Assembly (NCBI GenBank): GCA_003260075.1
Contig: QLIY01000262.1
Location: forward strand, 1-64,000
Direction: 5' to 3'
DNA length: 64,000 nucleotides
From: Phallusia mammillata
Lineage: Eukaryota; Chordata; Ascidiacea; Phlebobranchia; Ascidiidae
In this document: positions 1-30,950 of the stretch, in pieces
Layout: each line of letters starts with the position of its first letter
How positions within the stretch are numbered: the stretch's first letter is position 1
Made by a program: the position numbers and the translations under genes
Notes under the pieces: model-generated
Database searches by the model: none
What the model was told of the DNA's origin: nothing
Seen by the model: the letters and a program-made list of their open reading frames with translations, nothing else

Positions 1-895
1 AAAAAGGTGCGAAACAAGCGTCGCACAAAAACGACAGATAAATATTAATTCTGTTACGTGGATGTCCACATGAAATAAACTAGAACTGACGAACTACAAC
101 ACGACCTAAAAAGTATTAATAAAATGTGATTGCAGTTACTGCAACCGGCTTTTAATTTATGGTCAAAATACGTTTTTTTCACCAGTAGTCGAATGTATAA
201 ATTTCTTACCTGAAATTGAGCTTACAAATGACAACAAAACACAACAAACTATTAAACTAGAGTACGTTGCCATTATTAGGCGAAGTTGAGTTCCTAGAGC
301 CTATAAAAATCAAACTTCCAATCACATTAGGCTAAGTCACCCTAAAAAATATTGGTTTCCAAAATGTTTTACATTTTGGTAAAAAATCATAACATACGTC
401 GAACATTTTACAAGCCAAATGCAAAATAGGACATGAGGACAAACACAACTTGCTACATAAAACAAATAAACCATGCTTTCGATCTTTCGACAAGGCAAAT
501 CAACAACACTGCTCCGCCTGAGTCGGTTACTAAAAGACTGCTGCACAGGCTGGTGTTGCATAAGGCCTGAATGTCAAGCTATTAGAGATTCTACCCTTTT
601 TCTGCTTACTTTTGCTGTATCTTGTAGCTTGTAAGAATAAAGTGAGCAACTGTCAATTCAATGTACATTTTCTATCATCTCAACTGCTTGTGACTAACAA
701 AAAACCTTATTTTTAACCATTAAGCACCGAGCCCACTGCTAAACACCATAAGAACAGTACAAAGCTGAGGGCGTTTTTTGCGCTTCCGTCGGCACATTTC
801 GAGCAATCAACGCGAGCTTCGATTCTTGCGTGATTGGGTCACGACTTTGTACCTTAGTACTTTAATGTGCTTCTTTTCTGCAATTAAAGTAGAAA
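1..895 (-). repeat. Segmental duplicate of the EGF-ZP gene 5' region (first copy)
   Basis: This stretch aligns with about 14866-15915, with scattered substitutions and small indels. It covers the end of intron 1, exon 1, the 5' flank and about 600 bases upstream. Both copies contain the same truncated transposon end (reading AAAAAGGTG, then AAACAAGCGTCGCACAAAA) at the same point of intron 1. The insertion therefore preceded the duplication. The divergence is larger than that seen between poly-C-flanked allelic copies. Confidence 0.8.
210..273 (-). CDS. Signal-peptide exon of a second, tandem EGF-ZP-type gene (partial)
   Basis: A start codon at 273-271 opens a 64-nt exon that ends at a GTAAGA donor in phase 1, exactly like exon 1 of the gene starting at 15138. 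The encoded 21 residues match that signal peptide except for one I-to-V change (SFVSSIS). The surrounding 1-895 also matches the flanks of the first gene. The rest of this gene would lie at lower coordinates, outside the window. Whether it is intact, and whether it also carries EGF and ZP domains, cannot be seen here. Confidence 0.75.
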
Positions 896-2918
896 AACAT
901 GAACAGAAAACTAGCGTTGTAGGCTAATGGTTATATTTTGTATCAACTGTCTTTAAACATAAAGTTTAAAATCGCTTGGCGTGTGGACCTCGGCCTAGGA
1001 ATTATGACATAGGATTGTGAAACATAAAAAAACAAAAATTACACTATTTAGGACAGGGGTGGGGAACCTGTGGCCCGGGCCGCATGCGACCCGCTTGCCT
1101 TTTTAATGTGGCCCCCGTCACAATTTTATTAAAGTCGACGACATAACNGACCCGCTTGCCTTTTTAATGTGGCCCCCGTCACAATTTTATTAAAGTCGAC
1201 GACATAACATTACAAAAAGAAACAAACAATAAAATGTTTATGTACAAATATTTCCTTAGTATGACTTGTTTTTACTTGATAACTCCTTGCAGTTATAATA
1301 ATTCATTTGCAATGTGGTGCTAGTTTTGAATTGATTTTAGTGCTAGTAGCGTGCGATCGCTCGAAAATATATTTATGGAAAAAAAGACAGATCGGTAATG
1401 GAGCTAGAGGTTTCCAGAAAGAATGGACAAACTATTTTTAGTCGAAATAAGTGATAAACTTGTATATGTAGCAGGCTAGCAGCAAAGAAATCATGTTTGG
1501 CCCGCCCGAAAATGTCGCTAGGAATCTGCTTCAAGTACACTTTAATTTATTCAGGGTGATTCAGGAGGCCCGTTACTGTGCAAATCACCAACCACAGGTG
1601 GATGGGAAGTTCAAGGAATCACTAGTTTTGAAGCACACGTTTGTGGAAGGAATGGGTCGTCAGCTGTTTTTATGCAGGTGGGATGTTTGGATGTTTTAAA
1701 ACAAAACTTTTTTATCGAATAAATTTGCTTATCGATTTAAAAACTATCTTTCACAAATTTAATACTACTATAGTAGTAACCTTCTTGGTCAGTTATAAAC
1801 AATAAAGTTTAGTCAAATATACTACTTTCTCATCCTATACAATCGTATGTGCTGATACACGAAAAGTATCAACTTTTACCGGGGAATTTTAGGCTCACTT
1901 AAGGCGGCTATGGGTCAAGTGCTGGCAAATGATCAAAACAATGAACTGCATATTAGGTCAAAGGGGACAAAATGTCTACATTGTCATAGAGAGGTCATTG
2001 AAAATGTTGTTTGGGCATAAAAAGATTGAGGTAGATACGAAACAAATGTAAACTATATACATGTGTAGCAATTTTTTGACTGATAGTTCGTCACCATCCG
2101 ACTCTGAATACAGTTTGGGTTCGGTAAACATCAATAATACTCACAATACTCAAGACATTCTTTTCATTTTCCAGGTGTCGTTTTTCTTGTCCTGTACACG
2201 GTCTATGATGAATAGCACTTGTTTTGCTTGGAAAAATAACCTACATAAGGGACAACAGTAAAAAAAAGGCATCAAGCCATCTGACAAATTACACATTTGT
2301 GAACTTAACTCATATAAACTGATGAAGCTTGATTGAAAAACCGACTTTCAAATGAGATTTTTTTCTAGGCAGCTTACTGTGACTTTTGTTTTTCCAACAG
2401 TTTGTAACTTATTCTTTAAAAAAGCTGAAGACTTGCAAAGAGGGCACGTTTTCTAGCCCCCTTAATTGTTGTTGAACATAAAGCTGGTTATTGTGTATTA
2501 AATTATTTTAACATGACAAATGTTATCAAGACATAAACATATGGCCACGCGTTATGGACATTTATGACCAAGTGTAGCCGGAACAAGTAAAGGCTGTGAA
2601 ACTACAAGAGTATATACCAATAGCACATATCAGGCACCACGTTATGAATAAGACAGATCACTAAAGATAGGGAATTAAGTAGCAACTGGATTTTTAAATA
2701 TAAAAGTGCTTTATCGAGGTAAATGTGTGGTGAACAATCATTAAGTTTAGTTAGAGCCTTTTAGGATAACAGTAGAAAGTAAGTTAAAATTCTATCTTTA
2801 TACGCAGTATGCAATATGCTGTAATAGTTTAGAAGTGATCAACAGTTGAGTGTAGGTATGTCAGTAATAGCAATGACAATATTAGGAATGGTATAGTTCA
2901 AATGAGCCAGCGTGTTGT
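896..2918. other. Intergenic stretch between the two EGF-ZP genes
   Basis: This holds the 3' flank of the complete EGF-ZP gene and the upstream flank of its neighbour. A hAT-like transposon end is at 1054-1208. No other coding exon or RNA gene was recognised. An AATAAA overlaps the stop codon of the gene on the minus strand (2923-2918); no other clear poly(A) signal was found. Confidence 0.5.
1054..1208. mobile_element. hAT-type transposon left end, with a 60-bp direct duplication around an N
   Basis: It begins CAGGGGTGGGGAACCTGTGG, the usual form of hAT terminal repeats in this window. A 60-base unit, 1088-1147, is repeated exactly at 1149-1208 across a single N at 1148, which suggests an assembly join. 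No matching right end or target-site duplication was found. Confidence 0.5.
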
Positions 2919-15138
<12,220 letters not shown>

Positions 15139-15915
15139 TATTCGGCGAAGTTGAGTTTCTAGAGCCTATAAAAATCAAAATTGGTTTCCAAAATGTGAAA
15201 CATTTAAAAAAAATCATAACATACGTCGAACGTTTTACAAGCCAAATGCAAAATAGGACATCAGGACACAAAATAGGACATCAAACACAACTTGCTGCAT
15301 AAAACAAATCAAAACCACGATTTAGATCTTTCGACAAGACAAATCAAAAACACTGCTCTCCCCCCCCCCTGTTTTAACGCCAGTATTCGAATGTATAAAT
15401 TTCTTACCTGAAATTGAGCTTATAAATGACAACAAAACACAACAAACTATTAAACTAGAGTACGTTCCCATTATTAGGCGAAGTCGAGTTCCTAAATCAA
15501 AATTCCAATCACATTTAGGCTAAGTCACCCTAAAAAAAATCATAACATACGTCGAACATTTTACAAGCCAAATGCAAAATAGGACATCAGGACCCCCCCC
15601 CCATCTTGTAGCTTTTAAGAAAAAAGTGAGCAACTGTCAATTTCAATGTAGCCTACATTTTTTATCATCTCAACTGCTTGTGACTAACAAAAAACCTTAT
15701 TTTTAACCATTAGGCACCGAGCCCACTGCTAAACACCAAAAGATCAGTACAAAGCTGGGGGCATTTTTTGTTCCACACTTCCGTTGGCACATTTCGAACA
15801 ATCAGCGCGTGTTTCGATTCCTGCGTAATTGGGTCACGACTTTGTACCTTAGCCTTATACTTTAATGTGCTTCTTTATGATGCTACTTGTTGCACGCTGC
15901 GATTTAAGTAGAAAA

Positions 15916-16504
15916 ACATCACAAAGCATTGCACAGGGTTTGCTATAATGCCGAAGATTGTTTATTTGTGCAACATGAGTTTTTTGACTGAAAAAGTGCT
16001 GATTTGTTAATTATGTCACACAACTGTTTTGATGCAATTGCCACCAACTTATAATGAAATTTTAATAACAATATGTATGCAACTGGAGTAAGTGGTTTCT
16101 GGTTTGGCTTTTTCAGAATCCTGCTGCTTCGCACCCCAGTAATTTTTTTGTTTGTGACGTCACAAAAAATAGGTCACGTGGGTGCGAAGACAACTGGCGA
16201 AAATGAAAAATGAAAGGCGAGCACATGTTCGCAATGCTTGGCTTTATATAGCATTCATGCTTGACAAAGTGTTTTTACTTGTGATTTGTAGATCCAACGA
16301 ATACAACACTACGTTAGTTTCGTTACGGCATTTGCCTAATGGTTGCTTGGTTACGCAAGCAGTTAGGTTGGGTCTTGCGCCCGATTTACAAAAAGAACAT
16401 TAACTAGCCACCATCTTTTACAGAGAATTAGAATCTTAGGCCAGCAGGTTTATCCTATTGTCAATTTGCTTTAGTTGTCGTATAGCATACAATATATAAA
16501 AACA
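15916..16504. other. Upstream region of NACA
   Basis: The region between the EGF-ZP 5' flank and the NACA start is shared by two divergent genes and presumably holds both promoters. TGTGACGTCACAAAAAATAGG at about 16154-16174 contains a perfect CRE-like TGACGTCA palindrome, a plausible NACA promoter site. No coding exon was seen. Confidence 0.45.
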
Positions 16505-18329
<1,825 letters not shown>

Positions 18330-18665
18330 CATTAACTTTTACCAAGAAGAGGAAAATGAATGCAGTTCAACAACCTGCTGCTTCCACTTCTTGCACAAGG
18401 GTTGTTTTTTTCTGAAACCACCTAAAGAGAAAAGTTTGGTCCAATTAAGCTGCTATTGTTTTTCCCCATGCTAATGTGAATGATTGTACTTGAATGAGCA
18501 GTGTTTTGGGCCATTCGGTATTAGCATTATGGTTAATAATTGGACATCGGCTTTATGTATAAAAATTACAGTTCAAAGTGTGGTTATTATGTTTTCTCTA
18601 CTTGTTTTAATGTGGACTATTGACAGATGCGTGTTCCGTGACAATAAAGTTGTACAAAACTATTT
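18330..18665 (+). other. NACA 3' UTR with poly(A) signal
   Basis: Follows the NACA stop. AATAAA at 18643-18648 is a good poly(A) signal. The stretch from about 18407 to 18785 is repeated almost exactly at 18796-19190 after a poly-C run, which is an assembly duplication. Confidence 0.7.
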
Positions 18666-18795
18666 TCTGTTCCACTTTTTATGCAATGGTTTTTAATCAT
18701 CAAGCCAGTCAATTTTTTTTAACAAATCATATCACCCGTTAAAACAGAAATAAAACCACCCCTAAACTAAGACCAATCACTTCATTTGGAAACAC

Positions 18796-19190
18796 CCCCC
18801 CCCCTTTTTTCTGAAACCACCTAAAGAGAAAAGTTTGGTCCAATTAAGCTGCTATTGTTTTTCCCCATGCTAATGTGAATGATTGTACTTGAATGAGCAG
18901 TGTTTTGGGCCATTCGGTATTAGCATTATGGTTAATAATTAGACATCGGCTTTATGTATAAAAATTACAGTTCAAAGTGTGGTTATTATGTTTTCTCTAC
19001 TTGTTTTAATGTGGACTATTGACAGATGCGTGTTCCGTGACAATAAAGTTGTACAAAACTATTTTCTGTTCCACTTTTTATGTAATGGTTTTTAATCATC
19101 AAGCCAGTCAATTTCTTTTAACAAATCACATCACCCGTTAAAACAGAAATAAAACCACCCCTAAACTAAGACTAATCACTTCATTTGGAA
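18796..19190. repeat. Assembly duplicate of the NACA 3' UTR and flank
   Basis: Near-identical to about 18407-18785, differing at only a few bases, and joined to it by 10 Cs at about 18786-18795. The low divergence and the poly-C junction indicate two alleles placed in series. From 19191 to the zinc-finger stop at 19583 no other gene was recognised. Confidence 0.75.
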
Positions 19191-19582
19191 ACGTTTGCAA
19201 GACAGCACAAGAGCTACTTTGGCAAATCTATTAGTTCTTAATTTACCACAAGCAATTTGTATAAACTACACAAGCAACAAAATTTACACACAACAAAAAT
19301 GAACAAAACTTTTTAAAACATGCATGCCAGTTAAATGATTCTGCGCTTGGGTGCATTGCAGAAGCAACCCAGCACTACCAGATACTTGCAACCTAAAATC
19401 ATCAGAAAGTAGCTTTTCAAATTTACTGTGTAAGTACTGTACAACAGCTAAAGCAAAACTAAAAAAAATTTTGAGGTAACTATTGTGCCTTGCACCAAAA
19501 AAAGACATGATAATTTAATGTGATAATGCTTCGTAAAGGACACATGAAAACCTTAAAAACTGCTTAGTACACATGTAACAAG

Positions 19583-21400
19583 TTACATGCTGTCGGGTAC
19601 CCCAACTTCAAGAACAGGAGAATCATCATGAGTGTGCAAATGATCTATTAAATCCTGTGCAGTGGTAAATGTGTGGTCACACAATACACATTCCTGTTTT
19701 GCCACTGCGTCATGTGTTGATATGTCCTCAGAGATGACGGTGTCACTAAAGCTTTCATTGCATTCTTTAGACTGATGCAATGGTTTAGAATCAAAATTTT
19801 GAGATGAAAAAATCTTATCAGGCATATGATTTTCAGGATGGTTTTCTGTAAGTAACATATCATCAGGTGCAAATGGTTTGGCATCAATTTCTTCCTCAAA
19901 ACTGTCTGGTATTTGATCCCCAACTGCTAGCTCAGTTAACTCAAGAATTTGCGTTTTGGTTGCCACGATTGGCTTAACTGTTGGATTGCTGTTACAAGTC
20001 AATTCATGTGTCTTCGTTTTTACTTCAGACTCAAAAATCTCCCCACAAAATGAACACATAATCTGACTGCTTGTTGTTTGACCACCACAATTATGTTCAG
20101 TTAGTTCACCTAGGTTTGAAAACATACTCCCACACAAATTACATTTGTACTCTTGCCCAACACCTGGGTCCCCTTGTTCACTTTGATGGGCCTCTGTATA
20201 ATGTTTTTGCACCAGTTGTTCTGTTGTATATGCTTCTCCACACTCCGAACAACTGTGGAAGTCTCCAGTCATTGAACCATGTACTTTCATATGAACCACC
20301 AGGTGATGTTTTCTAACAAAATTCTGACCACACTCCCCACAAGTAAATGGCCGTTCACCTGTATGAGATCTGATATGCCTTGTAAGCTTTGAACTGTCAG
20401 GGAAAGTGCTGTTACAAATTGAACAGGTAAGTTTTAATGCTCCATCTAAATGTGAGACTTCATGTGACAGTTTTTCAGCCTGGCTTTCAAACAATTTGTC
20501 GCAGAACTTGCATCTGTGGTTATCCTCAGCGGGTGGTTCAAATTGTTGCTTAACCTCAGTTGTTGATTGCACAGTTGCATTCTTTGGTTTTCTTCCCCTT
20601 CCATCAAACTTTCTTAACATTTTCATAGTGGTAACTACATCCTCGGGGTCCAATTCTTCTTCATTCAAATCCACATCATCATCCACAACCACTTTAACAA
20701 CCATGCTATAAGGTTCAGAATCTTCATGTGAACATTTGTGTTCAAGTAGCACGTTGACAGCTTCAAATCTCAGAGAGCAGTTAACACAGTAATATGGAAT
20801 CGTGAGAAGATGTGTCCGTTCATGTCTTGTAATGGCTTCCACTGTGTATGAACTAAAGCCACAAATGTAGCAAACATATGTGCTTTTGTGAACATAATCA
20901 AAGTGTTTCTTCATCTGTGCTTTGTTTGGAAACTCAATCTCACAATAAGGACATGATAAATCCTCTCGATCTGCATTATGTACTGTTTCAACATGCTTCT
21001 CTAGTCCAGCGTCAGTGCTAAACCCTTTACAGCATAATTTGCAGTAAGATCTATTTTCTCCTGTATGTAATCTGTAGTGCACTTTAAGGTGATCTTTTCT
21101 AGCAAATCCTCTTCCACATATGTCACATTTAAATGGCTTTACCTCCAAATGAATGTAAGCATGACGAACCAATTTAAACTTTGATTTGAAAGTTTTTGAA
21201 CACACAGAACATATAAAGTCCTTGGAATCATGGTCTTTTTTTACTTTTGATGTCTTGTATTTAATCCTAGCTGGGTCAGTTGACACAGGTTTCAAAAGTT
21301 TATTGCTTGGTTGGTTGTGGAGTTCAATGTGATCTTCATATCTCTTCTTTTGCAGAAAGGTTTTATCACAAGTTTTACAGTTATATCTGCGTTTTACCAT
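19583..21400 (-). CDS. C2H2 zinc-finger protein with about 14 fingers
   Basis: One long coding exon of 605 residues. The start chosen is the ATG at 21400 (MVKRRYNCKTCDKTF). An upstream in-frame ATG lies before a splice-like acceptor (TTCTTGCTTCAG) and is probably intronic or untranscribed. Seven fingers fill the N-terminal part. An acidic linker with DPEDVV and an AT-hook-like GRGRKPK follows, then fingers 8-11 of standard form. Fingers 12 and 13 look like C2HC variants (ending EHNC and THELTC), and a last finger (CVLCDHTFTTAQ) sits near the C-terminus. Linkers of the TGERPF type are present. The protein is presumably a nuclear DNA-binding regulator; I do not recognise a specific orthologue. 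It is convergent with NACA and divergent from GTPBP4. Confidence 0.9.
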   Translation of the reverse strand: MVKRRYNCKTCDKTFLQKKRYEDHIELHNQPSNKLLKPVSTDPARIKYKTSKVKKDHDSKDFICSVCSKTFKSKFKLVRHAYIHLEVKPFKCDICGRGFARKDHLKVHYRLHTGENRSYCKLCCKGFSTDAGLEKHVETVHNADREDLSCPYCEIEFPNKAQMKKHFDYVHKSTYVCYICGFSSYTVEAITRHERTHLLTIPYYCVNCSLRFEAVNVLLEHKCSHEDSEPYSMVVKVVVDDDVDLNEEELDPEDVVTTMKMLRKFDGRGRKPKNATVQSTTEVKQQFEPPAEDNHRCKFCDKLFESQAEKLSHEVSHLDGALKLTCSICNSTFPDSSKLTRHIRSHTGERPFTCGECGQNFVRKHHLVVHMKVHGSMTGDFHSCSECGEAYTTEQLVQKHYTEAHQSEQGDPGVGQEYKCNLCGSMFSNLGELTEHNCGGQTTSSQIMCSFCGEIFESEVKTKTHELTCNSNPTVKPIVATKTQILELTELAVGDQIPDSFEEEIDAKPFAPDDMLLTENHPENHMPDKIFSSQNFDSKPLHQSKECNESFSDTVISEDISTHDAVAKQECVLCDHTFTTAQDLIDHLHTHDDSPVLEVGVPDSM

Positions 21401-22462
21401 GTTTACTGTATTTCTGAAGCAAGAACATGGTAGATATAATACATACCATAAATGCAATACCAATAACTTACAGATATTTTAGGTTAGTTTGAAATTGTAA
21501 ATACATACGTTTAGCTTTTCATTAGGTCCAGCTCCAGCCTAGACCCCGTCCATCGTTTATGCATTGAATATAATGAGGCAAGTTACACATTTCCGGAAAA
21601 CTGTCTCCAACATTTCACCAAAGAATAGTTACACATTCATGATATTAAACGGTCCGAATTGTCCACAAACATTTTTAACAAAAATCCCCTTTCAAAATTA
21701 AATTTGGCGCAATTTATCGCTTAGCGGCACCATGGCTTGGGCCTTTCAAAAATGACCGGGGAGTTGCGACTTGCGACTGACATAGTAGCAATGATGCCAT
21801 TTGACAAGCGTATATCGCCTACAACAAATATTGTACGCCCGATTTAGTTTTAAAACTGCAAGAATCCCATTTACAATCCACAAAAATAAAATTAGAAAAA
21901 TATATATTCTTGGCCTCAGTACTGGTATTCAGTTTCCTTCAAATACGCCACAAAGCAAATAATTCATATGCTAAGGCACAAAATTCCCCCCCCCCGCAAT
22001 GATGCCATTTGACAAGCGTATATCGCCTACAACAAATATTGTATGCCCGATTTAGTTTTAAAACTGCAAGAATCTCATTTACAATCCACAAAAATAACAT
22101 TTGAAAAATATATTCTTGGCCTCAGTGCTAGTATTCAGTTTCCTTCAAATACGCCACAAAGCAAACAATTCATATGCTAGGGGACAAAATCTGCATAAAA
22201 TTGCAGAATATCAATAAACTAAGTCAACGGTCGCAATAACATTCCCAAACAACTTTATTGTTCTGTTGTAATATAATGGTCCCCAGTTTTATCACAAAAT
22301 ATTTTTCAAAATGGCGGACTTGTTTGAATATTTAAAGTGGATGCACAACAGCAAGCCATTTGATCACAACCAACACGTAAAAAATATTTTTCGTTAGCAG
22401 TCAATGATAAAGTTTTTGACTTGCCTAAATGCAGTAAAAAAATATGCCTTATTTTTATGTAT

Positions 22463-22466
<4 letters not shown>

Positions 22467-22552
<86 letters not shown>
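22467..22552. other. Poly-C gap filler, 86 bases
   Basis: The left and right flanks match 22950-22966 and 23011 onwards in the second copy. There the corresponding interval is ordinary sequence (TTGTGACCTTTTAATTTCTC and more). The run therefore stands in for real bases. Open frames of glycine or proline through it are meaningless. Confidence 0.85.
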
Positions 22553-22555
<3 letters not shown>

Positions 22556-23574
22556 ATGTGAAAGAAGCTGACAATTGTTTTCACTGCAGTTCACACAGCG
22601 ATTTAAAGGACATGTAGTCTTTTGGGTGATTGAAAGCAAAAGCAAGATATATGTTACACCAATAATATAAAATAGTTCATATGTTACAAAATCATAAGAA
22701 TATTGTCTTTTGATTTCCACTAATTGTGATATTTATAACATAATAACCAGTGAATAACGCCCCCCCCCCCATATAATGGTCCCCAGTTTTATCACAAAAT
22801 ATTTTTCAAAATGGCGGATTTGTTTGAATATTTAAAGTGGATGACCAACAGCAAACCGTTTGATCACAACAAACACGTAAAAATATTTTTCGTTAGCAGT
22901 CAATGATAAAGTTTTCTACTTGTCTAAATACAGTAAAAAAAATATGCTTTATTTTTATGTATTTACCTTGTGACCTTTTAATTTCTCGCTTTCCTTTACG
23001 AGCGAATGCGTCCATGTGAAAGAAGCTGACAATTGTTTTCACTGCAGTTCACACAGCGTTTTAAAGGACCTGTAGTCTTTTGGGTGATTGAAAGCAGAAA
23101 GCAAGATATATGTTACAAGAATAATATAAAATAGTTCATATGTTACAAAAACATAAGAATATTGTCTTTTGATATCCATTAATTGTGATATTTATGACAT
23201 AGTAACCAGTGAATGACGTCATTATTCGAATAATTGTGAACATTGGTTCTGGGACCATTTAGGGAAATTTCCCACCACATGTCAAGTTTCTGAAATCTGA
23301 AATCTACACTTTTATTGAGGGGCAAATATTCTTGTTTAGAAATGTCTCTGTACAACTTTAAAAAGATAACTGTAGTTCCATCATCAAAGGTAAGGTTACA
23401 AACGCTTCTGCCGCTGGTTTTATCGCTTATCGTTATGTAAAGACGCTGGTAAGTAATTAAAAAACTAAACGCTTTGCAGGATTTCATTGACATCACTTTG
23501 TCAAAGACACAACGCAAGACACCAACTGTTGTCCCCCCCCCCCTCTGAAATCTGAAATCTACACTTTTATTGAG

Positions 23575-23596
23575 GGGCAAATATTCTTGTTCAGAA
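23575..23596 (+). promoter_or_regulatory. Candidate spliced-leader acceptor at GTPBP4 start
   Basis: ATATTCTTGTTCAG ends two bases before the ATG at 23597; the other copy reads TTCTTGTTTAG before the ATG at 23342. A pyrimidine-rich AG this close to the start codon, without a visible upstream donor exon, resembles ascidian spliced-leader trans-splice sites. The call is inference. Confidence 0.45.
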
Positions 23597-29778
<6,182 letters not shown>

Positions 29779-30950
29779 GAATATTATCCCTGCATTGTAA
29801 CACACTGGAAAGAGGACAAAATAAAACTTCATGGTGTAAAACAAATGTGTGGTTTTTGTGGTAAATAGTTGGGGCAAATACAAATAACTATAGATGCAAC
29901 TTCACTAGACAAGCAAACAGTACAAGCAGGGATTGGTCAAACATAAACAGCATTAATCAGTATTGCTTGGTGCTCTGCATAATACAATTTAATCAAAATT
30001 CACTGCAGAATACTAGACACAGACATTTTGAACTTCATAAAAAAACAATCCGAAACAAAAAAGTGATTGTATGTAGAGAATACATTGAGTGATGATTAGT
30101 TATCGGGATTATCAACTAATTAGGTTTTAAGCAGACTGGAGCAAAACATTGAAAGTGATTTTCCAGGCGTAGGCAAAATCTCTTTGAAAGAATTGTAATG
30201 GAAAATGCCATTGATTGTGTAAAATGGTTGTACTAAGATTTTCATGATACAACAGATCAAAGCAGCAACAAATTGGAGACTGATTCATTATTACAATACC
30301 ACTATAGACGCCTGGCTGAAACAGAACACTGCATTTCTAGGTTTTCTTATGCCATTTTCCACACAAAAATTCTTAATCAAAACTGTTGGTAAACACAGAA
30401 TCTGGTTTGTAAAATTTTGTGTGAAATTTTCATATTTGTGAGACCTAAGTCTGTTCCATCTGTCCATACCTAAATGCTGTTGCGTCATTCCTAAAGGTAC
30501 CACATTGCTCACTTTCAAAAGTATAATTTTAACTTATTCACACTAATAAACTGGAAATTCATTAAAAGTTTCTGTGCCTACAAGCCATAAAAAACGGAAA
30601 ACATGCTGGCTATAAACAATAAACTGTAACATCAGGCATGCATAGCATACATGCATCTAATTATTTTGTTTGTCTGATTTGATTATTTTGTTGCCACCAC
30701 ACTGCAGGATTAGATGGTATTTCAGGCCAACTTCTCAGGGTGTAAAGCTGACCCCAAAATAGTGTCCAGCAAAGCAACTTAATATTTTACACTTGGCAAC
30801 AAACAAGGAAAATTGTCAACTATTTTGTCCGATGCTTAGAGCACTTGTTAAACACTATAACCACAGTAGAATAGTTTAAACATTAATGTTTTGTTACTGA
30901 AAAAGGTGATCATTTTACTTTGAAGGCACTTGGCATCCAAAGTTCCTATG
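29779..30950. other. Region between GTPBP4 and CCDC43 (convergent 3' ends)
   Basis: Contains the GTPBP4 poly(A) signal at 29819-29824 and, on the minus strand, the 3' UTR of CCDC43. No further coding exon or repeat was recognised. Confidence 0.45.

Larger units (their letters stand above)
21414..23596. other. Divergent intergenic region between the zinc-finger gene and GTPBP4
   Basis: It presumably holds both promoters. Much of it is present twice: about 21785-21985 recurs at 21996-22190, and about 22275-22740 recurs at 22771-23215, each time beside poly-C. A first copy of GTPBP4 exon 1 (23342-23389) and the beginning of exon 2 (about 23480-23533) end at a poly-C run. The second copy is used for the gene model. 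Confidence 0.65.

Noticed and set aside
22306..22720. Long poly-Gly open frames on the minus strand (and poly-Pro frames at 5100-5297 and 50581-50904)
   Set aside because: They only translate poly-C filler; the second copies of these places have ordinary sequence.
23342..23533. First copy of GTPBP4 exons 1 and 2 as a possible separate gene or alternative start
   Set aside because: It ends at a poly-C run inside exon 2 and is nearly identical to the downstream copy; best read as a serial allele.
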